Shown: positions 6,569 through 15,077, numbered from the stretch's first letter. The stretch is DNA of 33,807 nucleotides from JALSKU01 sp964556545 (GCA_964556545.1 CAZKWE010000036.1:1-33807); one strand, 5' to 3'. Notes: generated by a model from the letters alone, not told the origin. Made by a program: numbers and translations.

Positions 6569-7930
6569 ATGTCTGTTATGCAATATATTGATAAAGTGCT
6601 GGCTCAAACTGCCGCAAGCAGTCCGGGACAAGTTGAATTTTATCAAGCGACGGAAGAGGTTTTGCACTCTTTGAAGCCTCTGCTTGAGAGAGAACCTAAA
6701 TATGATAAATATAATATTCTGGAAAGAATAGTAGTGCCTGAAAGAACTATCATATTTAGAGTCAGTTGGGTAGATGATAATGGTATTATCCAAACGAATC
6801 TTGGCTATAGAGTACAGTTTAATTCAGCTATAGGACCATATAAAGGCGGACTTAGATTTCACCCCTCTGTCAATCTTGGTATCGTAAAATTTTTAGGATT
6901 TGAGCAAATTTTTAAAAATTCTCTTACCGGACTTAATATAGGTGGCGGCAAAGGCGGAAGCAACTTTGATCCGAAAGGCAAAAGCGAAAATGAAATTATG
7001 AGATTTTGCCAATCATTTATGGTAGAGCTCTCAAGACATATTGGAGAAAGAAGAGATGTTCCTGCCGGTGATATCGGAGTAGGAGGGCGAGAGCTTGGTT
7101 TTATGTTCGGACAGTACAAGAAATTAACAGGAACATTTGAGGGAATTTTAACCGGCAAAGGTTTAAACTGGGGCGGATCTTTGGGCAGAACGGAAGCTAC
7201 CGGTTTCGGATCAGTCTATTTTGCCGAACATATTTTAAATAAATATGCAGATTCTTTAAAGGGTAAGACTTGTGTCGTTTCAGGTTCAGGTAATGTTGCT
7301 ATATACACCATCCAAAAACTGTATGATATGGATGCTTTGCCGGTAACTTGCAGTGATAGTCAAGGAACTATATATCATAAAACCGGAATAGATCTTGAAG
7401 CATTAAAGGCTGTAAAAGAGATAGGTAGAAAAAGGTTGACCGAATATATCAAGCTATGTCCTGATGCAGAATACATTCCTGTTTCAAAATATCCAAAAGA
7501 TGGTCATGTCTGTTGGCATATGCCTTGTGATTGTGCATTTCCGAGTGCTACACAAAATGAATTGACACTTGTTGATGCAAAAGCATTGGTAAAAAACGGA
7601 TGCAAACTTGTAAATGAAGGTGCAAATATGCCTACTACTCCTGATGCTATCGAGTATCTAAAAGAGCATAAAGTGCTTTTCGGACCTGCTAAGGCTGCAA
7701 ATGCCGGAGGAGTCGCAACAAGTCAGCTTGAAATGAGTCAAAATGCGAGTATGTCCAACTGGTCTTTTGCGGAAGTTGATGCAAAGCTTCATCAAATTAT
7801 GAAAAATATTTTTGATATATCTTACAGTACTGCTCAAGAATACGGATGCGAAGATGATTTGTTGGCCGGTGCAAATATAGCGGGATTTAAAAAAGTAGCA
7901 GATTCCATGATAGATCAGGGATCAGTGTAA
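6569..7930 (+). CDS. gdhA: NADP-type glutamate dehydrogenase
   Basis: The 453-residue enzyme makes glutamate from 2-oxoglutarate and ammonia. The length is right for the hexameric NADP-specific class. The N-terminal substrate domain has GPYKGGLRFHPSVN and the glycine-rich GLNIGGGKGGSNFDPKGKS with its conserved lysines. PAGDIGVGGRELGFMFGQYK follows, then the Rossmann segment TCVVSGSGNVAIYTIQKL and the C-terminal NEGANMPTT and GPAKAANAGGVATSQLEM motifs. AAGGAG stands 7 bases before the ATG. The gene sits alone between two terminators, with an inverted repeat upstream, so it is probably regulated by itself. Confidence 0.96.
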   Translation: MSVMQYIDKVLAQTAASSPGQVEFYQATEEVLHSLKPLLEREPKYDKYNILERIVVPERTIIFRVSWVDDNGIIQTNLGYRVQFNSAIGPYKGGLRFHPSVNLGIVKFLGFEQIFKNSLTGLNIGGGKGGSNFDPKGKSENEIMRFCQSFMVELSRHIGERRDVPAGDIGVGGRELGFMFGQYKKLTGTFEGILTGKGLNWGGSLGRTEATGFGSVYFAEHILNKYADSLKGKTCVVSGSGNVAIYTIQKLYDMDALPVTCSDSQGTIYHKTGIDLEALKAVKEIGRKRLTEYIKLCPDAEYIPVSKYPKDGHVCWHMPCDCAFPSATQNELTLVDAKALVKNGCKLVNEGANMPTTPDAIEYLKEHKVLFGPAKAANAGGVATSQLEMSQNASMSNWSFAEVDAKLHQIMKNIFDISYSTAQEYGCEDDLLAGANIAGFKKVADSMIDQGSV

Positions 7931-7941
7931 AAAAACAAAAC

Positions 7942-7978
7942 AACCAAAACTCAAGAGCTTTACTCTTGAGTTTTGGTT
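7942..7978 (-). terminator. Terminator overlapping the 3' end of thyX
   Basis: A perfect 16-bp stem (7942-7957 with 7963-7978) closes a 5-base loop. On the minus strand it is followed by TTGTTTTGTTTTTTT, a proper U-tract, so it terminates thyX transcripts. The last five thyX codons and the first bases of its stop codon lie in the stem and loop. In the gdhA direction it has no T-tract but starts 11 bases after the gdhA stop and may also act there. Confidence 0.85.
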
Positions 7979-8583
7979 ACATAGTGTTCAAAAAGATATT
8001 TATGATCTTCCGGCAGAGACTTAAAAACGGCATAAGCCAATTCTCTTATCTCCCAAAGAGCGGATTTTGAAGTTCTTAAAGATATAAAATTTTGTAAACT
8101 TCTTGCATTTATACTCCAGGTAAGTTCTGTTTTGTAGCTTTCGGGCAAGCAGTATTTTGCCTTATCATTACTTATGCCTTTAAGCAAAACTTTTCTTAAA
8201 TTTTCCAAAGCTTTTATGCTCATTTCATCAACAATTGCTATATTTGTAAAAATTAGATATTTCTTTGCTCTTTTTATATCGGCAGGAGTAAATTCGGGTT
8301 CGTTTTTTAACTCTTTTAATGTGTATCTTGTTGATTTTACACTCAAACTTGCCATTCTGTGACGAGCAAGCTCCTGAAGTAAAGCTCTGCTTATGCCTTT
8401 TATGTAAAAATTATAATGAAGATGTTCAAGTGTTGAAGCATGTTTGAATTTGTTGCCTACTCTGTCTATGAGATCTTTATCTTTTTCTCCACCATTATCG
8501 CTTTTATCAAAACTTTGCCAACAAGTCCTTATGGCATTTGCACAGATGATAAGCGGAGTGTGATGTAATAGTGTTACCTGCAT
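7960..8583 (-). CDS. thyX: Flavin-dependent thymidylate synthase
   Basis: The 207-residue protein makes dTMP from dUMP using FAD and methylenetetrahydrofolate, replacing ThyA. The ThyX signature RHR-x7-S is present as RHRMASLSVKS, followed by TRY. The later LTWSINARSLQNFISLR and the final helix also fit the family. The length is close to the Campylobacterota form. The start is ATG at 8583. Its AGGA Shine-Dalgarno sits in the 3' arm of a hairpin directly upstream. The gene follows flgE after only 42 bases and in the same direction, yet is functionally unrelated to the flagellum. Confidence 0.94.
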   Translation of the reverse strand: MQVTLLHHTPLIICANAIRTCWQSFDKSDNGGEKDKDLIDRVGNKFKHASTLEHLHYNFYIKGISRALLQELARHRMASLSVKSTRYTLKELKNEPEFTPADIKRAKKYLIFTNIAIVDEMSIKALENLRKVLLKGISNDKAKYCLPESYKTELTWSINARSLQNFISLRTSKSALWEIRELAYAVFKSLPEDHKYLFEHYVTKTQE

Positions 8584-8610
8584 AATAAGTCCTATTTTTT
8601 AGGACTTATT
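8584..8610 (-). promoter_or_regulatory. Hairpin covering the thyX ribosome-binding site
   Basis: In the minus direction AATAAGTCCTA and TAGGACTTATT form a perfect 11-bp stem with a five-base A loop, ending immediately before the thyX ATG. The only Shine-Dalgarno-like sequence (AGGA) is paired with TCCT in the stem. It lies 16 bases after the flgE stop codon and may act as the flgE transcript end, as a brake on thyX translation, or both. There is no T-run after it. Confidence 0.55.
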
Positions 8611-8625
8611 ATAGCAAAATTTTTC

Positions 8626-10842
8626 TTATTGTTTTAATTGTAAAAGAGTGTTAAGCATTTGATCTGAAGTAGTGATGGTTTTTGAATTGGCTTGAAAACC
8701 TCTTTGTATTATTATAAGTTGAGTCAAGCTTCTGCTTAGATCAACATTACTCATTTCCAAAGAGCTGGCTTGAATAAAACCTCTTTTACCTGTTGCCGCC
8801 TGACCAATAATAGGATCTCCTGAGTTTGAAGTTTGTATGTATACTCCGCCTCCATTACTTTCAAGACCTACATTATTGGTAAAGCTTGCCATAGAAACTC
8901 TTGCCAAACCAAAGCTCCTTCCATTTGTAAAGCTTCCTATAAGAGTTCCTGTTTCGTCTACTCTTATACCGTTTAAATCACCTCCCGGATATCCGTCTTG
9001 TGAAATTCCGGAAGTATTTGAATGTGCATCAAAACTTGTCATACCGTCAAACTGATTTGCTGTTCCGAATTGTAGATTTATGTTTTGATTTGGAGCGGAA
9101 CCGTTATTGGCAGTATAGGTTAGATTTGTCGGAGTATATGAGCTAAGAGAACCGTCAGAGTTAAAGCTTATATTTCCCGTCACTATATTTTTAGGATTGA
9201 CTCCTCCGTTTATATCTCCCGGTTCGGGAACGGATATGATAACACCCCATTGAGCACCTCCGTCAGCTGTGTAACCTATCTTTCTAAATTCAAATCTTAC
9301 GGTGTGCTTTGTTCCGAGCGAATCAAATATGTCAATACTGGAAGCATGAGTGGCAGCATTTATGATTTGAGAAATTCTTGAATTGTTTCCTATGGGAAGA
9401 TTGCCTTGGAGGGCACTCATGGTAGTAGTAAATTTTTCATTCGCACCCACTCCGTTTGTTGCATCGGTTAAAGCTGTAATTTTAAGATTCATATTCCAGT
9501 CATTTGAGCCGCTGCCGGGATTTTTTACCTCAAACTTTCCTCCATCAGTTACGGTTACCAAAACACCGTCATTGCTGTCTGAGCTACTTGCCTCGCCTGT
9601 ATCATTGCTACTGTCATAGTTTATGTTATTTTTAGCATCATTTTGTATTGCCTCTCTTAAATCTTCAGTTGTGGTAAAAGTTCTTGAAACAACTGTAGAG
9701 TTTGCTGCGGGAGTACCCTGGATAGGTGCCGCACCGCTTTTTACATACTGGTATTTGTAAGCTGTATATACCTCTTTGCTTGATAAGCTTGTGCCATCGC
9801 CGGCATTTACATTTAAGTCTATATTTTTCATCTTTTCAGATGTGCCGCCATTATCATTTGAAAAAGTTATATCGGCTCCGTTTACCGTGGCAACTACACC
9901 TGTTAATGAAGTTTTTTGATTGATTAGAGTTGCTAATTGCTGAGCTGTATCTGTCGCAGTAGCACCATTGACACTTCCGGTAATGCTTGTGCCGTTTAAT
10001 GTCAGATTTACTGTCTGATTGCCCGTTGCCGTAATTGTTTGAGTATTTTTTGCATTTGCATAGCTTATCCATATACCTTGATTTTCCTGCAGATTAAAAG
10101 CTTCTCCTACCGAGTTGAAAAGAACTCCAAAGTCTTCACTTCTTTCATACAATTTTTTATCGGTATTAAATATATCACTTCCCCAGTCATTTTCATTATG
10201 TGTTTCTCCTGTATCTGCAACACCGTTATTGTTTAAGTCAACCGCATTTGCAAGATAATCCAAAGAATATATCGGAGCTTTATTTACTATAGAATTACCG
10301 GAATTTAAGTTTGCTTTTAAATTGATATATGTCGAAGCATTTGCCGGAGTTGTAAGCCCCGGAGGGATAGTTATGTTTCTAATCGGTGCTGTTGAGTCAA
10401 TTTCACCTGTTTGCTGGTCTCTGACCCAGCCTTGAACTATATATCCGTTGCTATCTACAAAATTTCCGTTTGCATCAAAAACAAAATCGCCGTTTCTGGA
10501 AAATTTATATGTTTTTCCACCATCAGGACTGACTACAAAAAAACCATCACCTTGAATAGCAAGGTCGGTATTTTTATCAGTTGTTTGAATGGAGCCTTGT
10601 TTGAAAATTTTTGTAATAGAGCTAACTTGAGTTCCAAGTCCCACTTGCATAGGGTTTTTTCCGCCAAGTTCTCCCTGTGGGGCAGTTGCGATTTTTGAAG
10701 TTTGATTTAATAAATCAGAAAAATTAACTCTGCTATACTTAAAACCGGCCGTATTGACATTGGCTATATTGTTTCCTTCTACATCCATTGCTATTTGGTG
10801 TGCATTTAGTCCGGATACTCCCGCCCATAGTGATCTCATCAT
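8626..10842 (-). CDS. flgE: Flagellar hook protein FlgE (long Campylobacterota type)
   Basis: This 738-residue subunit builds the hook, the universal joint of the flagellum. The N-terminal rod/hook helix is LWAGVSGLNAHQIAMDVEGNNIANVNTAGFK, and the C-terminal D0 helix is SRSLTQLIIIQRGFQANSKTITTSDQMLNTLLQLKQ. The middle is far longer than in Salmonella (about 400 residues), as usual for this phylum. It contains a flagellin-IN-like segment (TDTAQQLATLINQ) and an EF-hand-like loop at 202-213. A sigma-54-type promoter lies directly upstream. There are two adjacent ATGs; the second fits the AGGATC ribosome site slightly less closely. Its paralogue is the next gene upstream. Confidence 0.93.
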   Translation of the reverse strand: MMRSLWAGVSGLNAHQIAMDVEGNNIANVNTAGFKYSRVNFSDLLNQTSKIATAPQGELGGKNPMQVGLGTQVSSITKIFKQGSIQTTDKNTDLAIQGDGFFVVSPDGGKTYKFSRNGDFVFDANGNFVDSNGYIVQGWVRDQQTGEIDSTAPIRNITIPPGLTTPANASTYINLKANLNSGNSIVNKAPIYSLDYLANAVDLNNNGVADTGETHNENDWGSDIFNTDKKLYERSEDFGVLFNSVGEAFNLQENQGIWISYANAKNTQTITATGNQTVNLTLNGTSITGSVNGATATDTAQQLATLINQKTSLTGVVATVNGADITFSNDNGGTSEKMKNIDLNVNAGDGTSLSSKEVYTAYKYQYVKSGAAPIQGTPAANSTVVSRTFTTTEDLREAIQNDAKNNINYDSSNDTGEASSSDSNDGVLVTVTDGGKFEVKNPGSGSNDWNMNLKITALTDATNGVGANEKFTTTMSALQGNLPIGNNSRISQIINAATHASSIDIFDSLGTKHTVRFEFRKIGYTADGGAQWGVIISVPEPGDINGGVNPKNIVTGNISFNSDGSLSSYTPTNLTYTANNGSAPNQNINLQFGTANQFDGMTSFDAHSNTSGISQDGYPGGDLNGIRVDETGTLIGSFTNGRSFGLARVSMASFTNNVGLESNGGGVYIQTSNSGDPIIGQAATGKRGFIQASSLEMSNVDLSRSLTQLIIIQRGFQANSKTITTSDQMLNTLLQLKQ

Positions 10843-10886
10843 AGTTAGATCCTTTTATAATTTTTTAGTTTTTGTATAATTTTACA

Positions 10887-10902
10887 AGCAATTTTTGTTC
10901 CA
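10887..10902 (-). promoter_or_regulatory. Sigma-54 (RpoN) promoter of flgE
   Basis: On the minus strand TGGAACAAAAATTGCT matches the -24/-12 consensus TGGcAc-N5-TTGCw, with the essential GG and GC exactly 10 bases apart. It begins right after the stop codon of the upstream hook-like gene, giving a start site about 35 bases before the flgE ATG. Control of hook genes by RpoN with FlgSR is established in Campylobacter and Helicobacter. Confidence 0.8.
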
Positions 10903-12354
10903 TTACCTTTTCATATTGATGGCTTTTTGTATCATTTGATCGCTTGTAGTTATACTCTTTGCATTTGCATCAAAAGCTTTTTGCATAATTATCAGTTCAG
11001 TCAATGCCGTACTTAATTGAACATTGCTGTCTTCAAGTTTGTTTGTAAGTATTTTGCCGCCATTTATATTTTGACCGTCTTTTTGGTAGAAAAATGCCTT
11101 TCCGCTGTTACTGCTTTGTATAAACATAGTGTTATTTATTTTTTCCAATCCGCCTTCATTCGGAAAATGAAAAATAGCTATTTTTGCCACAGAAGCACTT
11201 TGACCGTTTGTAAAATTTGCTACAATATTTCCATCTTCTTGTATAACATAATCATTTAAAATTCCCTCTTTTTTGCCATTGTTTTGAACAAATTTAGTCT
11301 CTCTTCCAAGCCCTTTTATCGCTGTTATACCGTCATATCCGCTGTTTGGGATATTATTATCAAGCGCAGTGCCAAGATTTAGAGTAATGGCTATTCCCTC
11401 ATTTGATAAAACAGGCAGATTTGATTCAACCAATGCCCCCGTACCGTTAAACCTTAAAGTGCCTGCCTGAGCATCTACTATTTGGTAAAGTGTATTATCG
11501 TTAGGGTAGGTTAAATATTGTGCAGGATCGTAATTTATGCCTGTTTGCTTTTCTCCAATATTTTTCAATATTTTAAAATCAGCATTATATGTCGCTCCTT
11601 CTTGAGTTTGAGGAAATTGTTTTGTAAAAGTCATATCCAATATATTTTGACTGCCGTCGGGATTAAAAAGAGCTGTTGTAAAGTGATCAAAACTTTTGGC
11701 AACTTCCCGGTTTGTTTGAGGGTCTATTTGCGAATCTACTTCTATATTTAAATTTGCACCAAATTTTAAAGTTGTCGTGGGAGTAGGAGGAATATATAAA
11801 ATATCAGGTAAATTTATTTTATCTTGAGCATTTATATCCGAAAGAGGAGTATCTTGCAAAGGATCTATTGTAAAAATATTTACATTGTTTATTCCCTCTT
11901 GAGAATATAATTTCCCAAAAGAGTTTAATTGCTCCTGCGATAAGTTTGCCGGTTTTAAGGTATTGTTTAAAGATCCAAGCAAATACTCTCCGTTTGCATT
12001 GACAAGATTGCCATCGCTATCTTTGTAAAAAGCACCGAGTTTGGTATAATGGACAGAATCCTTACTTTTAAATCCATACCACCCGTTGCCTGCAATTGCC
12101 GTATCGAAATTTCTATCGCTATCTACAAGTTCACCTTGGGATAAATCAAGAGATGTGCCTTGTGCATTGCTTCCAAGTCCTATATCATTTCCTATGCTTG
12201 TACAATTTAGTGCCTGGGAAAATTGTGTTTCAAATTCAGGTAAATTTTCTTTAAAACCGAATGCGTTTTGGTTTGCTATATTGTTTGCCCATGTATCTAT
12301 ACCGAACTGATGTGTTTTGATACCGGCAATTCCATTGTAAAAAGATCTATTCAT
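10903..12354 (-). CDS. FlgE-like flagellar hook-basal body protein (second hook paralogue)
   Basis: The 483-residue protein has the flagellar axial D0 helices at both ends: SFYNGIAGIKTHQFGIDTWANNIANQNAFGFK at the start and STALTELIIMQKAFDANAKSITTSDQMIQKAINMK at the end. The centre differs from the true FlgE downstream and is about 250 residues shorter overall. Helicobacter pylori likewise has a FlgE homologue next to flgD, apart from the major hook protein. It may form a hook-rod junction or a minor hook part; that role is inferred. It is 9 bases downstream of flgD and belongs to the fliK-flgD unit. Confidence 0.88.
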   Translation of the reverse strand: MNRSFYNGIAGIKTHQFGIDTWANNIANQNAFGFKENLPEFETQFSQALNCTSIGNDIGLGSNAQGTSLDLSQGELVDSDRNFDTAIAGNGWYGFKSKDSVHYTKLGAFYKDSDGNLVNANGEYLLGSLNNTLKPANLSQEQLNSFGKLYSQEGINNVNIFTIDPLQDTPLSDINAQDKINLPDILYIPPTPTTTLKFGANLNIEVDSQIDPQTNREVAKSFDHFTTALFNPDGSQNILDMTFTKQFPQTQEGATYNADFKILKNIGEKQTGINYDPAQYLTYPNDNTLYQIVDAQAGTLRFNGTGALVESNLPVLSNEGIAITLNLGTALDNNIPNSGYDGITAIKGLGRETKFVQNNGKKEGILNDYVIQEDGNIVANFTNGQSASVAKIAIFHFPNEGGLEKINNTMFIQSSNSGKAFFYQKDGQNINGGKILTNKLEDSNVQLSTALTELIIMQKAFDANAKSITTSDQMIQKAINMKR

Positions 12355-12363
12355 TTGTATTTC

Positions 12364-13017
12364 CTACTGATATATCTCTTTGACTTGTGAAATCGGATAA
12401 TAGTTGCTGCCAAGCTTTAAAAGAGCTTTTCCCTCATCAAATCTAACCGATTCTATAGGATATACTCCATAAGCGGTATTAAAACTTCCTGTTGAACCGT
12501 CACTGTAATTGGCACTTACACTGTAACTTCCTTCAGGCATCTTGTTTCCACCATTATCGGTACCGTCCCACTCAAAATTTAAAACTCCTCCTTTTTGAGG
12601 TTGTAAATTGAAAGTTTTTACTATATTTCCCTTAGAATCTTTTATCTCAACTTTACCGGTTTGAATATCATGGCTAAAATAGATTTCAAAATTTGTTGCA
12701 CTATCTTTTGATAATATAATTTTATCTGTACCAAGGCTTCCCATTTTACCGATAGAAGATACTGCATTGAAGTCAGAGGTTGATTTTAGCTGATTCATTA
12801 ATGCTTCCATGGTTTTATTTGTATTATTTGCTGATTCTAAAGTAGCAAGTTGAGATGTTTGAGAGAGTATTTTTTCGCTATCCATAGGATCTGTAGGGTC
12901 TTGATACTGAAGTTCGGTTAAAAGCAGTTTCATAAAGTCATCTTTTTTTAAAATACTTTCCGGATTAACTGCCTGAATATTGTTTTTGTCCGTATTTTGT
13001 GTTATAGAATTTATCAT
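12364..13017 (-). CDS. flgD: Flagellar hook cap / assembly scaffold FlgD
   Basis: The 217-residue protein caps the growing hook and guides FlgE assembly. The conserved N-terminal FlgD segment is ILKKDDFMKLLLTELQYQDPTDPMDSEKILSQTSQLATLES, needed for export. Two beta-domains follow: a Tudor-like part around VSSIGKMGSLGTDKI and the FlgD Ig-like part VEIKDSKGNIVKTFNL...FEWDGTDNGGNKMPEGSYSV. The length matches the family. It lies 9 bases after fliK and 9 bases before the hook-like gene, so all three are probably cotranscribed. Confidence 0.94.
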   Translation of the reverse strand: MINSITQNTDKNNIQAVNPESILKKDDFMKLLLTELQYQDPTDPMDSEKILSQTSQLATLESANNTNKTMEALMNQLKSTSDFNAVSSIGKMGSLGTDKIILSKDSATNFEIYFSHDIQTGKVEIKDSKGNIVKTFNLQPQKGGVLNFEWDGTDNGGNKMPEGSYSVSANYSDGSTGSFNTAYGVYPIESVRFDEGKALLKLGSNYYPISQVKEIYQ

Positions 13018-13026
13018 TTTTTTCCT

Positions 13027-14913
13027 TTATACATATTTTGGCATAATTATATTTATAGTATCTATGCTGCTTTCAGTTTCGTATTCGTCAAAGTTTTGAA
13101 ACGACTCTTCATTTTGCTTTTTTTGGTGATTTTGATTTTTGTTGTTGCTGTTTTGGTTTGAGCTAAAATTCATATTTAGGTTTGTAAAGCCCATATTTAC
13201 CAGTGCATTTTTAAATTCGGCTTGATTTTGTGTGAAAATTGCCATAGTATTTATATTTGAGTTGATAGTTACTTGCAGATTGTTACCTCTGCTTACAAGA
13301 CTGACACTTACTTCACCGAGATCTTTTGGGCTTAAGGTCATTTTTATTCTCATCAATGGAGGTTTGAAATTTTCAATTTGTTCTTTTAAATCATTTGCAA
13401 ATATATTTAAACTTTTTTGCGGTGTCGGTGCTTTTGTGTCGGTATTTAAATAATTATTTAAAGAATGAGTTGTGTTTTGAGAAAAGTTTTCCTCTTTTAG
13501 CGGTGTTTGGCTACTCTTTTTTAAAGGAGGTAAATTATTGTTTTTTTCATTGGCAGTTTCTATCTCTTGTAATTTGCTTTTTTTGCTTTTTTGTAAATTT
13601 TTTATATGTGTATCTTTCTTGATTTCTCCAATAATCTTATTGAATGATTTGCTTTTTTGAAAAGATGAAGATTCTTTTGTTTCGTTAGGCAAAGTTTTTT
13701 TGATTTTGCTTTTTTGAAAAAATGAAGATTCTTTTGTTTCGTTAGGCAAAGTTTTTTTGATTTTGCTTTTTTGCTTTTTTAAATATTTTTTATCTAAAAG
13801 AGTTATGTCTATATCCTTATCTTTTTTGTTAAAGTTTTCCTCTTTTAGCGGTGTTTGGCTACTCTTTTTTAAAGGAGGTAAATTATTGTTTTTTTCATTG
13901 GCAGTTTCTATCTCTTGTAATTTGCTTTTTTGTAAATTTTTTATATGTGTATCTTTCTTGATTTCTCCAATAATCTTATTGAATGATTTGCTTTTTTGAA
14001 AAGATGAAGATTCTTTTGTTTCGTTAGGCAAAGTTTTTTTGATTTTACTTTTTTGCTTTTTTAAATATTTTTTATCTAAAAGAGTTATGTCTATATCCTT
14101 ATCTTTTTTGTTAAAAATTTCTTGTTTTATTTTGCCGGTATGCAGATTTGGTTTATTTTTTACAGTGTTGACAGTTTGATTTATATTTGGCAATATTTGT
14201 TTTTTGCTTAAATCGTTTTGTTCTTTTTTGACAAAAGTATTTGCAGAAGTGTTTATTGCCGTATTACCATTGTTTAAAACTTTAGTTAATATGGTATCTT
14301 TTTTTGATACTTGGGTTTGTATTGTTTTTGGAGTTGTTTTTTTATCTTTGATATTTTTTAGAATTTTATCGCTTAATAAAATCTCTTTTTTAGAAACAGT
14401 TTTTATTTCAAGATTTGGTTTTGCTAAAATTTTATTAACTTTTATTTCGATTTGCTTGTTGTGATTTTCTATTTTTGTGAAATTGAAAGTTTTTATTTTG
14501 ATATCATATTTTTCAGCAACTTTTATCAAATCTTTAAAAGTTTTGATATCTTTAAATTCCTTTATTGTTTGTGCATTGTTTAGAATTTTGGTCAATTTTT
14601 TTGAATCGGTCGGAAAATTTCCTTTAAGTGAATTACTTTTAAGAAAAATAACAAGATTTAGCAATTCATCCAAACTTACAGAATTATTTTTGGTATCTTT
14701 GTTTTTTAAGCTTTTTGAAAAAACAGAAGTATGTTTTGTTTTATTATTTTGCATTATGGGATTTATCTCTTTTTTATCTGTTTGCAAAAGCAAATTTGAT
14801 AAAAAATTTTTAAAATCCATATCAATATTTTTTTCATTTATATCAATATTTTTTGTATCTTTTTTTAATTTATTTGCAGTTATATCGGTATTTAAAGACA
14901 ATAAAGGATTCAT
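13027..14913 (-). CDS. fliK: Flagellar hook-length control protein FliK with internal tandem duplication
   Basis: The 628-residue protein is a secreted molecular ruler that also switches export specificity once the hook is complete. The C-terminal Flg_hook domain is plain (about residues 515-600: PPLMRIKMTLSPKDLGEVSVSL, LQVTINSNINTMAIF, LVNMGFTNLNMNF) and is the switch domain. The N-terminal 500 residues are Lys/Asn/Thr-rich, low-complexity, and serve as the ruler. Residues 268-361 and 362-477 are near-identical tandem copies, making this protein longer than usual. A sigma-54 promoter lies upstream. The name rests on the C-terminal domain and the place before flgD. Confidence 0.9.
   Translation of the reverse strand: MNPLLSLNTDITANKLKKDTKNIDINEKNIDMDFKNFLSNLLLQTDKKEINPIMQNNKTKHTSVFSKSLKNKDTKNNSVSLDELLNLVIFLKSNSLKGNFPTDSKKLTKILNNAQTIKEFKDIKTFKDLIKVAEKYDIKIKTFNFTKIENHNKQIEIKVNKILAKPNLEIKTVSKKEILLSDKILKNIKDKKTTPKTIQTQVSKKDTILTKVLNNGNTAINTSANTFVKKEQNDLSKKQILPNINQTVNTVKNKPNLHTGKIKQEIFNKKDKDIDITLLDKKYLKKQKSKIKKTLPNETKESSSFQKSKSFNKIIGEIKKDTHIKNLQKSKLQEIETANEKNNNLPPLKKSSQTPLKEENFNKKDKDIDITLLDKKYLKKQKSKIKKTLPNETKESSFFQKSKIKKTLPNETKESSSFQKSKSFNKIIGEIKKDTHIKNLQKSKKSKLQEIETANEKNNNLPPLKKSSQTPLKEENFSQNTTHSLNNYLNTDTKAPTPQKSLNIFANDLKEQIENFKPPLMRIKMTLSPKDLGEVSVSLVSRGNNLQVTINSNINTMAIFTQNQAEFKNALVNMGFTNLNMNFSSNQNSNNKNQNHQKKQNEESFQNFDEYETESSIDTINIIMPKYV
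13483..14112 (-). repeat. Near-identical tandem duplication inside fliK
   Basis: Bases 13831-14112 (282 bp) and 13483-13830 (348 bp) are adjacent direct copies, almost base for base. The second copy (later in the protein) is longer by 66 bp: a further 57-bp internal duplication of the IKKTLPNETKESS segment and 9 bp encoding an extra KSK. All length changes are multiples of three, so the reading frame is kept. Confidence 0.92.
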
Positions 14914-14961
14914 TTTTCACCTTTTAAACTTTTATAATAAGTGTTATATTATCAATATAAC

Positions 14962-14978
14962 AAGCAATATCTATTCCA
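14962..14978 (-). promoter_or_regulatory. Sigma-54 (RpoN) promoter of fliK-flgD-hook operon
   Basis: On the minus strand TGGAATAGATATTGCTT matches the RpoN consensus, with GG and GC exactly 10 bases apart. It lies about 50 bases before the fliK ATG, which suits a transcript start near 14950. The downstream genes are hook-class genes expected to be RpoN-dependent. Confidence 0.8.
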
Positions 14979-15071
14979 TCAAATCCGTCAATAGTATAAA
15001 AAAACAGAGCGGATTTAAAGAAGCAACCAAAGACAATTAAGAAATATCACCATAATTTCAGTTTATTTGGA

Positions 15072-15077
15072 TATAAT
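15072..15077 (+). promoter_or_regulatory. -10 element of typA
   Basis: TATAAT preceded by TTTATTTGGA, an AT-rich T-phased context usual for Campylobacterota sigma-70 promoters, which often lack a clear -35. It lies 52 bases before the typA start, in the region divergent from fliK. Confidence 0.6.

Noticed and set aside
13483..14112. CRISPR-like or intergenic repeat array
   Set aside because: The repeats are long, adjacent, in frame and inside fliK, without spacers.
14477..15040. 187-codon frame opposite the start of fliK
   Set aside because: It is the complement of the low-complexity Lys/Asn-rich fliK sequence, giving an artificial Phe/Ser/Leu-rich product; fliK fits its C-terminal domain and operon.
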